From NCBI RefSeq assembly GCF_009647605.1, contig NZ_WJIF01000010.1, positions 31,348 to 95,347 of the forward strand: a stretch of DNA of 64,000 nucleotides, written 5' to 3'. The notes below the pieces were generated by a model. It had not been told where the DNA came from, ran no database searches, and was given only the letters and a program-made list of their open reading frames with translations. The position numbers and the translations under genes were made by a program. This DNA comes from Agromyces agglutinans. Its GTDB lineage: Bacteria > Actinomycetota > Actinomycetes > Actinomycetales > Microbacteriaceae. Below are positions 1-7,238 of this stretch, one piece after another; the first letter of the stretch is position 1, and the number at the start of each line of letters is the position of its first letter.

Positions 1-1
1 G

Positions 2-106
2 GTGCTCGACAACACCCGGCTCAAGCGCGACCTCGGCTACACGCCGGCCAAGACGAGCCGTGAGGCGTTCGAGGCGTTCGTCGCGGCGCGGTACCCGGGC
101 GTCTGA
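2..106 (+). CDS. NAD(P)-dependent epimerase/dehydratase, C-terminal fragment
   Basis: Only the last 34 codons are inside the window. The frame reads DNTRLKRDLGYTP and ends SREAFEAFVAARYPGV. This matches the C-terminus of extended short-chain dehydrogenases (NAD-dependent epimerase/dehydratase family), where a D-T-x-x-L-x-x-x-L-G-Y-x-P stretch precedes a final amphipathic helix. The Rossmann fold and the YxxxK active site lie upstream of the window, so substrate and exact role cannot be read. It ends 58 bases before the SRP RNA gene, which has its own promoter. Confidence 0.7.
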   Translation: MLDNTRLKRDLGYTPAKTSREAFEAFVAARYPGV

Positions 107-152
107 GCGTCGGGCCTGCCTCCCGCGGTTCGTCCGGGGCATTCGGCTCGGG

Positions 153-158
153 TAGACT
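153..158 (+). promoter_or_regulatory. -10 element of the SRP RNA gene
   Basis: TAGACT is followed by six bases before the first base of the SRP RNA terminal stem, the spacing expected for a vegetative sigma factor. No convincing -35 is visible at 17-18 bases upstream. Confidence 0.55.
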
Positions 159-164
159 GTGCGA

Positions 165-253
165 GGCTCCTCACGTGGCGCCATCCAGGCCAACTCCCCC
201 AGGGCGGAAACGCAGCAAGGGTAACCGGGCTCTGGCGGGTGCGTGAGGGGTCC
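165..253 (+). ncRNA. ffs: Signal recognition particle RNA (4.5S-like, small bacterial type)
   Basis: The RNA partner of Ffh in co-translational membrane targeting. The conserved domain IV is visible: CCCAGG, a GCG stem, a GAAA tetraloop, a CGC stem, then AGCAAGGGT, which forms the Ffh-binding asymmetric loop. The ends pair in a long terminal helix (GGCTCCTCACG against CGTGAGGGGTCC), which sets the boundaries at about 89 nt, usual for the short actinobacterial form. A -10 box lies six bases upstream. The tRNA-Ser gene begins only three bases after the 3' end, so the two RNAs are probably made as one precursor. Confidence 0.9.
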
Positions 254-256
254 CCG

Positions 257-341
257 GGAGGATTCGCCTAGTGGCCTATGGCGCACGCTTGGAAAGCGTG
301 TTGGGTGCAAGCCCTCGGGGGTTCGAATCCCCCATCCTCCG
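257..341 (+). tRNA. tRNA-Ser, anticodon GGA
   Basis: The acceptor stem pairs GGAGGAT with ATCCTCC and has discriminator G. The anticodon arm is CACGC-TTGGAAA-GCGTG, giving anticodon GGA at 291-293 (reads UCC and UCU). A long variable arm, TTGGGTGCAAGCCCTC, and the T-arm GGGGGTTCGAATCCCCC follow. The 85-nt length fits a class II serine tRNA. CCA is not encoded; CTG follows the discriminator. Confidence 0.96.
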
Positions 342-342
342 C

Positions 343-387
343 TGATGACGAAAGCGCTCGCCCGAAGGGTGGGCGCTTTCGTCATCA
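343..387 (+). terminator. Intrinsic terminator of the ffs/tRNA-Ser unit
   Basis: A perfect 15-bp outer stem, TGATGACGAAAGCGC against GCGCTTTCGTCATCA, closes over an inner hairpin with CGCCCGAAGGGTG at its tip. It starts two bases after the tRNA. There is no long T-run, which is common in actinobacterial terminators. Confidence 0.8.
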
Positions 388-436
388 ATGGGCGCTGTGG
401 ATTCGGGAGGAGGGGACGCGAAGCGGACCCGACGGT

Positions 437-497
437 TCCCCCATCCTCCGCCATGTGGAAGAGCGCCGCGCCCGAAGGGTGTGGCGCTCTTTCACAT
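437..497 (+). repeat. Decayed second copy of the tRNA-Ser 3' end plus terminator module
   Basis: The 15-mer TCCCCCATCCTCCGC at 437-451 repeats the tRNA-Ser 3' end at 328-342 exactly. A second hairpin follows at once: ATGTGGAAGAGCGCC pairs with GGCGCTCTTTCACAT with one G-T wobble, and it carries the same tip, CGCCCGAAGGGTG. The stem differs in sequence from the first but is still complementary. The rest of 388-626 holds no gene I can support. Confidence 0.6.
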
Positions 498-626
498 CAT
501 GTGGGGCCGTGCGCACGGCGATGGATGCCTCGCCCAGCGGCAGAGCGTAGCGCACGCGCGCCGGAATCCCATGTCCTCATTAATGCCGAATGGCGCCGTT
601 CCGCGGAGTTCCGCATGATGTGAGAG

Positions 627-1238
627 ATGTCAGCGATGCCGGCGAAAATCAGGAGTGGGGACGCAGGGGGCTCCTTCGCAGCATCGACGGCAGAAGGGGG
701 CGACGGCCTCAGGGTGCTTTCCCTGAGGCCTCGTCGCTCGCTGGCCATCGGCATCGGCCTCCAGATCGCGATCGTCGCATTGCCGCTGATCGGCATCGTC
801 GCGTGGACGGAGCAGCAGTCGCATCCGGGCGTCCGCTCGGCGCTCGTGTGGGCGGTGCTCATCATCGCCGCGTCCGCGCTGTACGCGGTCTTCCGCTACC
901 GCCGCACGGGCATCACCGTGAGCCGGTACGGCGTCGTGGAGCGCGGGTTCTTCGGCCGCACGGCCAGCGTCTCGGTGCGCGACATCGCCGCGGTCGTCCG
1001 GCTCGATCTCTACCGGGGGGCGAGCGACGAGACGACGCCGCAGCTGTTCATCGTGGACCGCGACGGCCGCTGCCTCGTGCGCATGCGCGGTGCCTTCTGG
1101 GATGAGGCGGCCATGGACGCCGTGGCCGATTTCCTCGACATGGAGCAGACCGTGCGCCGCGATCCGGTGTCGGCGGCCGAGCTCCACGCGAGCGATCCGA
1201 AGCTCCTGTACTGGTGGGAGCGTCCGTTCGTCGGCTGA
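627..1238 (+). CDS. PH-domain-containing membrane protein
   Basis: A 203-residue protein with a polar N-terminus, two membrane segments (about residues 38-60 and 71-89), then a soluble C-terminal domain beginning TGITVSRYGVVE. That part resembles the bacterial PH-like (bPH2/YdbT-type) domain that follows paired membrane helices in many actinobacterial proteins. The C-terminus is tryptophan-rich (LLYWWERPF). The ATG is chosen because it is the first one that keeps the whole polar leader; a second ATG three codons later is possible. No Shine-Dalgarno is obvious. The gene is single and convergent with the GNAT gene downstream. Role unknown. Confidence 0.7.
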   Translation: MSAMPAKIRSGDAGGSFAASTAEGGDGLRVLSLRPRRSLAIGIGLQIAIVALPLIGIVAWTEQQSHPGVRSALVWAVLIIAASALYAVFRYRRTGITVSRYGVVERGFFGRTASVSVRDIAAVVRLDLYRGASDETTPQLFIVDRDGRCLVRMRGAFWDEAAMDAVADFLDMEQTVRRDPVSAAELHASDPKLLYWWERPFVG

Positions 1239-1275
1239 CGGGGCACGCCGAACCTCGCCCGTGACCGCGCGCGGC

Positions 1276-1902
1276 TCAGTCCGTCGTCCCGATGCCGAGC
1301 AGCGGGGCATCCGGCCGGCTCGACGGCAGTTCGTGGAAGCCGAGCCGATCGTAGAACGCGCGCGCAGCGGTGTTCGCCGGGTCCATGCCGAGGTGCACGG
1401 CGGGCACGCCGCGTTCGGCGAGTGCCGCGCGCAGCGTGTCGATGAGCCGGCGCCCGAACCCCTGCCCCTGCAGCTCGGGCAGCAGGTCGATGTGCAGGTG
1501 CGCGGGGTACGCCGCAAGTTCGGCGATGCGCATGCGCGCGGGATCGCGTCCGGCGCGCAGCAGGTCGGCCTCGGTGAACCTCGGCTTCGCCGCGGTCGGT
1601 GGGCCGGCGACCGGATGCCTCGCCGCGAAGCCGGGGCCCCACTCGCGCTTCCACCAGTCGATGAAGTCGGCGGTGTCGGCCACGCCGATCACGTAGCCGG
1701 CCGCTCGCCCGGTGCCGTCGTCGACGATGAACGCGAGGTCGGGCGCGTAGTCGACGTACGGCAGGGCGAAGACCTCGGGCATGAGCGAGTCGTCGGAGTA
1801 GACGCCCGTCGCGTCGCCGCCGCCCGCGGCCGTGAGCAGGCAGATGTGCGCGATCCGGTCGCGGTCGGCGGGGCGGTACGGCCGGATGAACGCCGCGCTC
1901 AT
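1276..1902 (-). CDS. GNAT family N-acetyltransferase
   Basis: A 208-residue acyl-CoA transferase fold. The acetyl-CoA pyrophosphate-binding loop is QGQGFG at 145-150, preceded by strand 4 (LHIDLLPEL) and followed by ARAFYDRLGF, the usual C-terminal GNAT signature. The wording around HLHIDLLPELQGQGFG resembles the acetyltransferase-like domain family that includes the C-terminal part of O-GlcNAcase; that link is recollection, not a search. The start codon overlaps the stop of the HerA-like gene (ATGA), so the two are translationally coupled and probably act in one process. Acceptor substrate unknown. Confidence 0.85.
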   Translation of the reverse strand: MSAAFIRPYRPADRDRIAHICLLTAAGGGDATGVYSDDSLMPEVFALPYVDYAPDLAFIVDDGTGRAAGYVIGVADTADFIDWWKREWGPGFAARHPVAGPPTAAKPRFTEADLLRAGRDPARMRIAELAAYPAHLHIDLLPELQGQGFGRRLIDTLRAALAERGVPAVHLGMDPANTAARAFYDRLGFHELPSSRPDAPLLGIGTTD

Positions 1903-3845
1903 CGGCGGCGCCTCGTGCCGAAGATGCCCTCGACGACGCTCGTGAGCACGTCGCGGGTCGCCTTCGATCCGAGCACCTGGTCGAGCACCGAGCCTCCGCC
2001 CGACGACCGCGACGTCGAGGGCGCCCGAGAACGCGACGAGCCCGACGAGCCCGACGCCCCGGTGCGTTTCATGAGCCGGTCGTACTCGGCCTGCGCGGCC
2101 TTCGCCTCCTTCTCGCGCTGCTTCTCGATCGCCGCCTGCTGCTTGGCGTACTCGGCGTCGGCCGCAGCCTTCGCTTCGGCGGCCTCGGCCGCGCGCGCGG
2201 CCTCGGCGGCGGCGTTCATCTTCGCGGTCAGCCGTTCGTGCGCGGACTCGCGGTCGACGGGCGTGCCGTACCTCGCCTGCAACGGCGAAGACGCGACGGC
2301 CTGGTCGATCGCGGCATCCGGTGTCGGCGACATGAGCGCCTGCGGCGCGCGCAGTCGCGTCCACGCGACCGGGCTGGGCGCGCCCTTCTCGTTCATGACG
2401 GTGACGATCGCCTCGCCGGTGCCGAGGGTGGTCAGCACCTCCTCGAGGTCGTAGGCGGACTTCGGGTACGTCGAGACCGTCGCGCGCAGCGCCTTCGCGT
2501 CGTCGGGCGTGAACGCGCGCAGTTGGTGCTGCACGCGCGATCCGAGTTGGGCGAGCACGTCGGCGGGCACGTCCTTCGGGGTCTGCGTGACGAAGAACAC
2601 GCCGACCCCCTTCGAGCGGATGAGCCGCACGGTCTGCACGACCTGCGCGAGGAAGTCCTTGGACGCGTCGGCGAACAGCAGGTGCGCCTCGTCGAAGAAG
2701 AACACGAGCTTCGGCTGGTCGAGGTCGCCGACCTCGGGCAGGTCGTTGAACAGGTCGGCGAGCAGCCACATCAGGAAGGTCGAGTACAGCGCCGGCTTGT
2801 CGGCGACGCCCGGCACCTCGAGCAGGCTCACGATGCCGCGACCATCGGATGCCACGCGCAGGAACTCGGCCGTGTCGATCTCGGGCTCGCCGAAGAAGGC
2901 GTCGGCGCCGGCCTCCGCGAACGCCACCAGCTCGCGCAGGATGACCCCGACCGTCGCCTTGCTCAGGCCGCCGAGGCCCTCGAGCTCGGCCTTGCCCTCG
3001 TCGCTCGTGAGGTACTGCAGCACCGCGCGCAGGTCTTCGAGGTCGAGCAGGGCGAGCCCCTGGTTCTCGGCGTAGTGGAAGACGAGGCCGAGGCTCGACT
3101 CCTGCGTGTCGTTGAGTCCGAGCACCTTGCTGAGCAGGAGCGGCCCGAAGCCGGCGACGGTGGCACGGATGGGCACGCCCTTTCCGATGCCGCCCAGCGA
3201 GAAGAACTCGACGGGGAACGATGCGGCGCTCCACACCTGACCGATGCCCTCGGTGCGCTTCAGCAGCTTCTCGTTGCCCTCGCCCGGCGTGGCGAGGCCC
3301 GAGAGGTCGCCCTTGATGTCGGCGGCGAACACCGCGACGCCCGCGGCCGAGAGCTGCTCGGCGAGCACCTGGAGCGTGCGGGTCTTGCCGGTGCCGGTCG
3401 CGCCGGCGACGAGTCCGTGGCGGTTCGTCATCGCGATCGGGATGCGCACGGGCACACCGGGCAGCGCCTCGCCGTTGACGAGGGCGCCCATCTCGAGGGC
3501 CTTGCCCTCGAACGCGTAGCCGAGGCGCACGGCGTCGACGTCGGTCTGCGAGAGCGGGCCGGATGCCTCGGCGGCCGCGGTCTCGGCCGGGGCGGTCTCG
3601 GCGGGAGGGCCGGATGCCGCGTCGGCCGCCGCCTGCACGTCGGCTGCGGCCTGCGCATCGGCCGCCTGCGCGGCTGTTGCCGCCTGCTCGGCCGCCGCGG
3701 CCTGTGCGTCAGCCGCCGCCTGCGCGGCCGCCGCAGCCTCCTCGGGCTTGCGGATCGCCTCCTGCGCCTGCGCCTGGAGCGCCTCCGCCGCCGCAGCGGC
3801 CCGCTCGGCCGCCTCCCTCGCCTGCTGCACCGCATCGTCGGACAT
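1899..3845 (-). CDS. HerA-like ATPase (DUF853 family)
   Basis: A 648-residue P-loop ATPase of the HerA/FtsK superfamily. The Walker A motif GATGTGKT is at 148-155 and Walker B FFFDEAH at about 382-388; the segment IKGDLSGLA after strand 2 is typical of the DUF853 (YjgR-like) group. Residues 1-100 are an alanine-rich, probably helical extension with repeated AAADAQAAA-type blocks, not part of the core. A charged A/E/K coiled coil follows the ATPase domain, then a Ser/Gly/Arg-rich linker and a short C-terminal helix. The start has a TAGGAT -10 six bases upstream and no Shine-Dalgarno, so the mRNA is probably leaderless. Its cellular role is not known. Confidence 0.85.
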   Translation of the reverse strand: MSDDAVQQAREAAERAAAAAEALQAQAQEAIRKPEEAAAAAQAAADAQAAAAEQAATAAQAADAQAAADVQAAADAASGPPAETAPAETAAAEASGPLSQTDVDAVRLGYAFEGKALEMGALVNGEALPGVPVRIPIAMTNRHGLVAGATGTGKTRTLQVLAEQLSAAGVAVFAADIKGDLSGLATPGEGNEKLLKRTEGIGQVWSAASFPVEFFSLGGIGKGVPIRATVAGFGPLLLSKVLGLNDTQESSLGLVFHYAENQGLALLDLEDLRAVLQYLTSDEGKAELEGLGGLSKATVGVILRELVAFAEAGADAFFGEPEIDTAEFLRVASDGRGIVSLLEVPGVADKPALYSTFLMWLLADLFNDLPEVGDLDQPKLVFFFDEAHLLFADASKDFLAQVVQTVRLIRSKGVGVFFVTQTPKDVPADVLAQLGSRVQHQLRAFTPDDAKALRATVSTYPKSAYDLEEVLTTLGTGEAIVTVMNEKGAPSPVAWTRLRAPQALMSPTPDAAIDQAVASSPLQARYGTPVDRESAHERLTAKMNAAAEAARAAEAAEAKAAADAEYAKQQAAIEKQREKEAKAAQAEYDRLMKRTGASGSSGSSRSRAPSTSRSSGGGSVLDQVLGSKATRDVLTSVVEGIFGTRRRR

Positions 3846-3851
3846 GGGCCG

Positions 3852-3857
3852 ATCCTA
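3852..3857 (-). promoter_or_regulatory. -10 box of a leaderless promoter for the HerA-like gene
   Basis: TAGGAT on the minus strand lies six bases before the ATG, so transcription would begin at or next to the start codon. Confidence 0.5.
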
Positions 3858-3904
3858 TCGACGCGGCCCGACCACCTCGCGGTCCGGCCTCGCGGTCGGC
3901 ACGG

Positions 3905-5047
3905 TCAGTCGATGGCGTGCACGCGCACCTCGGCGGCCTTGACCGCGAGCCACGCGTCGTCGCCCGGCGCGAGTCCGAGCTCGGCGAGCGCCGCGGCGGT
4001 GACATCGGCCTGCAGCGCCGGCGCCTCGAACCGCAGGCGTGCACCGCCGGGCGCCGGATCGATCGCCGTGATCCGGTCGCTCCAGATGTTGCGCAGGCTC
4101 GTGCCCTCGGGCCGTCGCGAAGCCACGATCACCGAGGCGGGACGGAACACGGCGGCGGCCGGCTCACCGTCGTGCAGCTCGTCGACGGCGACGCCCTGGA
4201 ACCGGTGGCCGGCCGCCAGCACCGCGTCGCCCGCCGCAGCCCCGAGCACGAGGTTCACGCCCGCGATGGCCGCCGTGAACGGACTGCGCGGCGCCGCGAG
4301 CACCGCCGCGGTGACGCCCTCGTCGACGATCCGCCCGCGCTCGAGCACCGCGGTGCGGTCGGCGAGCACGACGGCGTCGAGCACGTCGTGGCTCACCACG
4401 ATCGCCGACGTGCCGGTCGCCGCGAGCTGTTCGCGGAGCATCCGCCGCACATCGATCACGATCTCGGCGTCGAGCGAGGCGAAGGGCTCATCGAGCAGCA
4501 GCACCGCTGGTGCCGCGGCGAGCGCGCGGGCGATCGCCGCGCGCTGGCGCTGCCCGCCCGACAGCTCGGCCGGCCGCCGGTCGGCGAAGCCGCCGAGCCC
4601 GACCCGGTCGAGCCACTCGCCGGCCAGTTCGGATGCCTCGCACCGCGGCCGGCCCGCGGCGCGGGGTCCGAACGCGACGTTCTGCGCCGCCGTGAGGTGC
4701 GGGAAGAGGCAGGGGTCCTGGCCGAGCAGGCCGATGCGCCGGTGTTCGGGGCGAACGTGGGTCGTGGCCGCGACCTCGTCGAGCACCCGGCCGTCGAGCA
4801 CGACCCTGCCCGTGTCGGGGCGGAGGAGCCCGGCGAGGAGGCCCAGCAGCGTCGACTTGCCCGCGCCGTTCGGGCCGAGGAGCGCCAGCACCTCGCCGGG
4901 TCCGAGCGCCACGGAGACGTCGAGCTCGAAGCCGTCACGCGCGAGCGCCAGGTCGGCCGTGAGGGCGCCGCGCGAGGCATCCGTGACCGTGCGATGCGGC
5001 GACGCGGTCCCACGCGTGCCCGCGCCCTGCCCCGCGCTCGCGTTCAC
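3905..5047 (-). CDS. modC: Molybdate ABC transporter ATP-binding protein
   Basis: The ATPase that powers molybdate import through ModB. Walker A GPNGAGKST is at 58-66, the Q-loop glutamine at 110, signature LSGGQ at 162-166, Walker B LLLDEP near 183-188 and an H-loop VVSHD. The last ~80 residues form a TOBE domain (FRPASVIV, VKAAEVRVH) that binds the oxyanion. The GTG start is chosen because it overlaps the modB stop (GTGA); 380 residues is normal for ModC. Last gene of the regulator-modA-modB-modC run. Confidence 0.9.
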   Translation of the reverse strand: MNASAGQGAGTRGTASPHRTVTDASRGALTADLALARDGFELDVSVALGPGEVLALLGPNGAGKSTLLGLLAGLLRPDTGRVVLDGRVLDEVAATTHVRPEHRRIGLLGQDPCLFPHLTAAQNVAFGPRAAGRPRCEASELAGEWLDRVGLGGFADRRPAELSGGQRQRAAIARALAAAPAVLLLDEPFASLDAEIVIDVRRMLREQLAATGTSAIVVSHDVLDAVVLADRTAVLERGRIVDEGVTAAVLAAPRSPFTAAIAGVNLVLGAAAGDAVLAAGHRFQGVAVDELHDGEPAAAVFRPASVIVASRRPEGTSLRNIWSDRITAIDPAPGGARLRFEAPALQADVTAAALAELGLAPGDDAWLAVKAAEVRVHAID

Positions 5048-5853
5048 GCCGCGCTCCCCGGGCGCCATCCGCGCACGAGCACGAGGATGACCACCGCGAC
5101 GACGAGCAGCACGAGCGACAGCGCGACCGCCGCCCCCTGGCTCACGCCCGCGCCGTTGAACGCCGTGTAGATGGCGAGCGGCATGGTGCGCGTGGTGCCG
5201 GCGGCGTTGCCCGCGAAGAGCGCGGTCGCGCCGAACTCGCCGAGCGCGCGGGCGAAGCAGAGCACGGTCCCGGCGACGAGCCCGGGCGCCGCGAGCGGCA
5301 GGGTGACTCGCCGGAAGGCGTGCCAGCGACTCGCACCGAGCGTCGCCGCGACGCGCTCGTACCCGGTTCCGGCCGCGCGCACCGTGCCCTCGACCGAGAG
5401 CACGAGGAACGGCAGTGCGACGAAGACCTGCGCGATCACGACGGCGGCGGTCGTGAACGGCAGCCGGAGGCCCAGTCCGAGCTCGAGCGCCTGGCCGACG
5501 AGGCTCGTGCGTCCGAGCAGGAACAGCAGCGCGATGCCGCCGACCATGGGCGGCAGCACGAGCGGGATGGTCACGAGCGCGCGCAGCCAGCCGGCGACGC
5601 CGGGCGACGCCCGCGCGATCACCAGCGCCAGCGGCACGCCGAGCAGCAGGCAGCAGGCCGTCGCGGCGGTCGCGGTCGCCAGCGAGAGGCCGAGGGCGCT
5701 CATCGCCTCGGGCGAGGTCGCGTCGGCGACGAAGGTCGACCACTCGACGCGGGCGACCAACGCGACGAGCGGAAGCACCAGCACGGCGACCGCGAGTGCC
5801 GCGGGCACCACGACGATCGGCGGGATGTCGCGCAGCGCGCCGCGGCCGCTCAT
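5044..5853 (-). CDS. modB: Molybdate ABC transporter permease
   Basis: A 269-residue inner-membrane subunit with six to seven hydrophobic segments. The permease loop that contacts the ATPase reads ERVAATLGASRWHAFRRV, followed by LARALGEFGAT-type wording (FARALGEFGATALFAG), a hallmark of ModB. The ATG overlaps the modA stop (ATGA) and the end overlaps the modC GTG, so the three mod genes are translationally coupled. Confidence 0.93.
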   Translation of the reverse strand: MSGRGALRDIPPIVVVPAALAVAVLVLPLVALVARVEWSTFVADATSPEAMSALGLSLATATAATACCLLLGVPLALVIARASPGVAGWLRALVTIPLVLPPMVGGIALLFLLGRTSLVGQALELGLGLRLPFTTAAVVIAQVFVALPFLVLSVEGTVRAAGTGYERVAATLGASRWHAFRRVTLPLAAPGLVAGTVLCFARALGEFGATALFAGNAAGTTRTMPLAIYTAFNGAGVSQGAAVALSLVLLVVAVVILVLVRGWRPGSAA

Positions 5854-6719
5854 GGTGCCCCGAACCCTCGCGCCTCGAGCACCGCACGGCCCCGTTCGCC
5901 GCGCACGAAGTCGACGAACGCGGCCGCGGCGGCCGGATTCCCGGCATCGGCGAGCGCCGCGATCGGGTACCGGTTGACGACCTCGTCGGCACGAGCCGGC
6001 ATGACGGACTCGACGTCGGCGGCGCCGATGGTGCCCGCGCCCTCGACGTCGGTCGCGTAGACGAGACCGGCGTCGGCCTCGCCCGAGCGCACCTTCGTGA
6101 GCACTGCGGTGACGTTCTGCTCCTCGCTGACGGGCGTCACCTCGACGCCGTCAAGGGCGAGCAATTGCTCGGATGCCGCGCCGCACGGCACTTCGGGTGC
6201 GCAGAGCACCACCGCGAGGCCCGGGTCCGCGAGGTCCTCGATCGCGTCGAGCTCGCCCGGGTTGCCCGCGGGCACGACGATGCGCAGCGTGTTCGTGGCG
6301 AAGGGGTGGGGGTCGCCCGTGATCAGGCCGGCATCGTCGACCGTCGTCATGGTGCGCTCGTCGGCCGAAGCGAAGACGTCGGCAGGTGCGCCCTCGACGA
6401 GCTGGGCCGCGAGCGTCGACGACCCGTCGGCCACGATCGGGCGAATATCGACGCCCGGATGCTCCGCCTCGAAGTCCGCCCCCAGTTCTTCGAACGCGCC
6501 CGCGAGCGAGGCGGCGGCGTACACCGTCACCTCGCCGGTGAGCGCGGCACGGTCACGATCGGCGGATGCCGCGGGCGAGACATCCGACCCACCCGGCGCG
6601 CACCCGGCGAGGGCGACGACGCACGCGAACCCGGCGAGCGCGGCAGCGACCCTCGCGGTGCCGACCCCCGCGCGGTGCGGGCGGACGCGCGAGCCGGCCT
6701 CCGGCCCGCTACCGGTCAC
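5850..6719 (-). CDS. modA: Molybdate-binding lipoprotein
   Basis: The extracytoplasmic receptor of the ModABC importer, 289 residues. A basic leader, a hydrophobic segment and the lipobox LAGC (Cys at residue 40) mark a lipoprotein. The mature part starts VTVYAAASLAGAFEELG, the usual ModA opening that supplies ligand serines, and contains ADVFASADERTM and TGDPHPFATN. Two internal cysteines, VVLCAPEVPCG, are common in actinobacterial ModA. The ATG overlaps the stop of the upstream regulator gene. Confidence 0.93.
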   Translation of the reverse strand: MTGSGPEAGSRVRPHRAGVGTARVAAALAGFACVVALAGCAPGGSDVSPAASADRDRAALTGEVTVYAAASLAGAFEELGADFEAEHPGVDIRPIVADGSSTLAAQLVEGAPADVFASADERTMTTVDDAGLITGDPHPFATNTLRIVVPAGNPGELDAIEDLADPGLAVVLCAPEVPCGAASEQLLALDGVEVTPVSEEQNVTAVLTKVRSGEADAGLVYATDVEGAGTIGAADVESVMPARADEVVNRYPIAALADAGNPAAAAAFVDFVRGERGRAVLEARGFGAP

Positions 6720-7120
6720 CGCGCCCCCTGCGGGGTCTCGACGATGACCGAGGTCGCCTTGACGACCGCGACGGCGAGCGATCCGGGCTCGAGGCCGAGC
6801 TCGTCGACCGCCTCGGCTGACACCAGCGAGACCACCCGGTGCGGGCCCGCCTGGATGTCGACCTGCGCCATCACGCCGTCGCGCTGCACGCGCGTGACGA
6901 GGCCCACGAACCGGTTGCGGGCGCTGCGGGCGACGCTCGAGGGATCACCCGCGGCGTCGGCGAGCTCGACCGCGCGTCGTGCGGCCTCGGCGCCGTCGAC
7001 GACGAGCCGGCCCGACCCGTCGGTGGAGGCCGCGAGTGCACCCGCGTCGATCCACCGCCGGACGGTGTCGTCGCTGACGGCGAGCAGGTCGGCGACCTCG
7101 GATATCCGATACTGCGGCAT
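6716..7120 (-). CDS. HTH-molbindin regulator of molybdate uptake (ModE-like role)
   Basis: A 134-residue protein with two parts. Residues 1-50 form a MerR/excisionase-type helix-turn-helix (YRISEVADLLAVSDDTVRRWID). Residues 66-134 form one molbindin/TOBE domain (RNRFVGLVTRVQRDGVMAQVDIQAG, then VVSAEAVDELGLEPG-like wording) of the kind that binds molybdate. It heads modABC with a 4-bp overlap. By analogy with ModE it should sense molybdate and control the operon, but it has one Mop domain rather than two and a different HTH. The start is set by a TACAGT -10 seven bases upstream; an upstream in-frame ATG would lie before that promoter. Confidence 0.82.
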   Translation of the reverse strand: MPQYRISEVADLLAVSDDTVRRWIDAGALAASTDGSGRLVVDGAEAARRAVELADAAGDPSSVARSARNRFVGLVTRVQRDGVMAQVDIQAGPHRVVSLVSAEAVDELGLEPGSLAVAVVKATSVIVETPQGAR

Positions 7121-7127
7121 ACCTGGC

Positions 7128-7133
7128 ACTGTA
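7128..7133 (-). promoter_or_regulatory. -10 box of the molbindin-modABC operon (leaderless)
   Basis: TACAGT on the minus strand is seven bases before the ATG of the regulator. No Shine-Dalgarno is present. This decides the downstream start codon. Confidence 0.55.
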
Positions 7134-7226
7134 TCGCCGCATCTGCGGATCGGCGAGGGCGTCATGCGCGAATTCGTGCGTCGCCGGATGACGCTCCGGC
7201 ACTGCCGCGCGCCATGACCGCGGGGC

Positions 7227-7232
7227 TAGCGT
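7227..7232 (+). promoter_or_regulatory. -10 box of the moeZ-moaD operon (leaderless)
   Basis: TAGCGT lies six bases before the ATG of the ThiF-rhodanese gene. The divergent mod promoter is about 95 bp away, so one regulator could act on both. Confidence 0.5.
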
Positions 7233-7238
7233 GGGGGC

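Noticed and set aside
520..590. Possible third tRNA-like remnant
   Set aside because: Some stem-like stretches are visible, but no anticodon arm or T-arm can be drawn.
257..626. Prophage or genomic-island attachment at tRNA-Ser
   Set aside because: A 15-bp repeat of the tRNA 3' end exists, but only about 95 bp separate the two copies and no integrase or phage gene is present. Kept only as a duplication.
2238..5090. Very long plus-strand open frame opposite the HerA-like and mod genes
   Set aside because: It is composition-driven, Arg/Gly/Ala-rich without domain wording, and lies antisense to well-supported genes. The same holds for many other long opposite-strand frames here.
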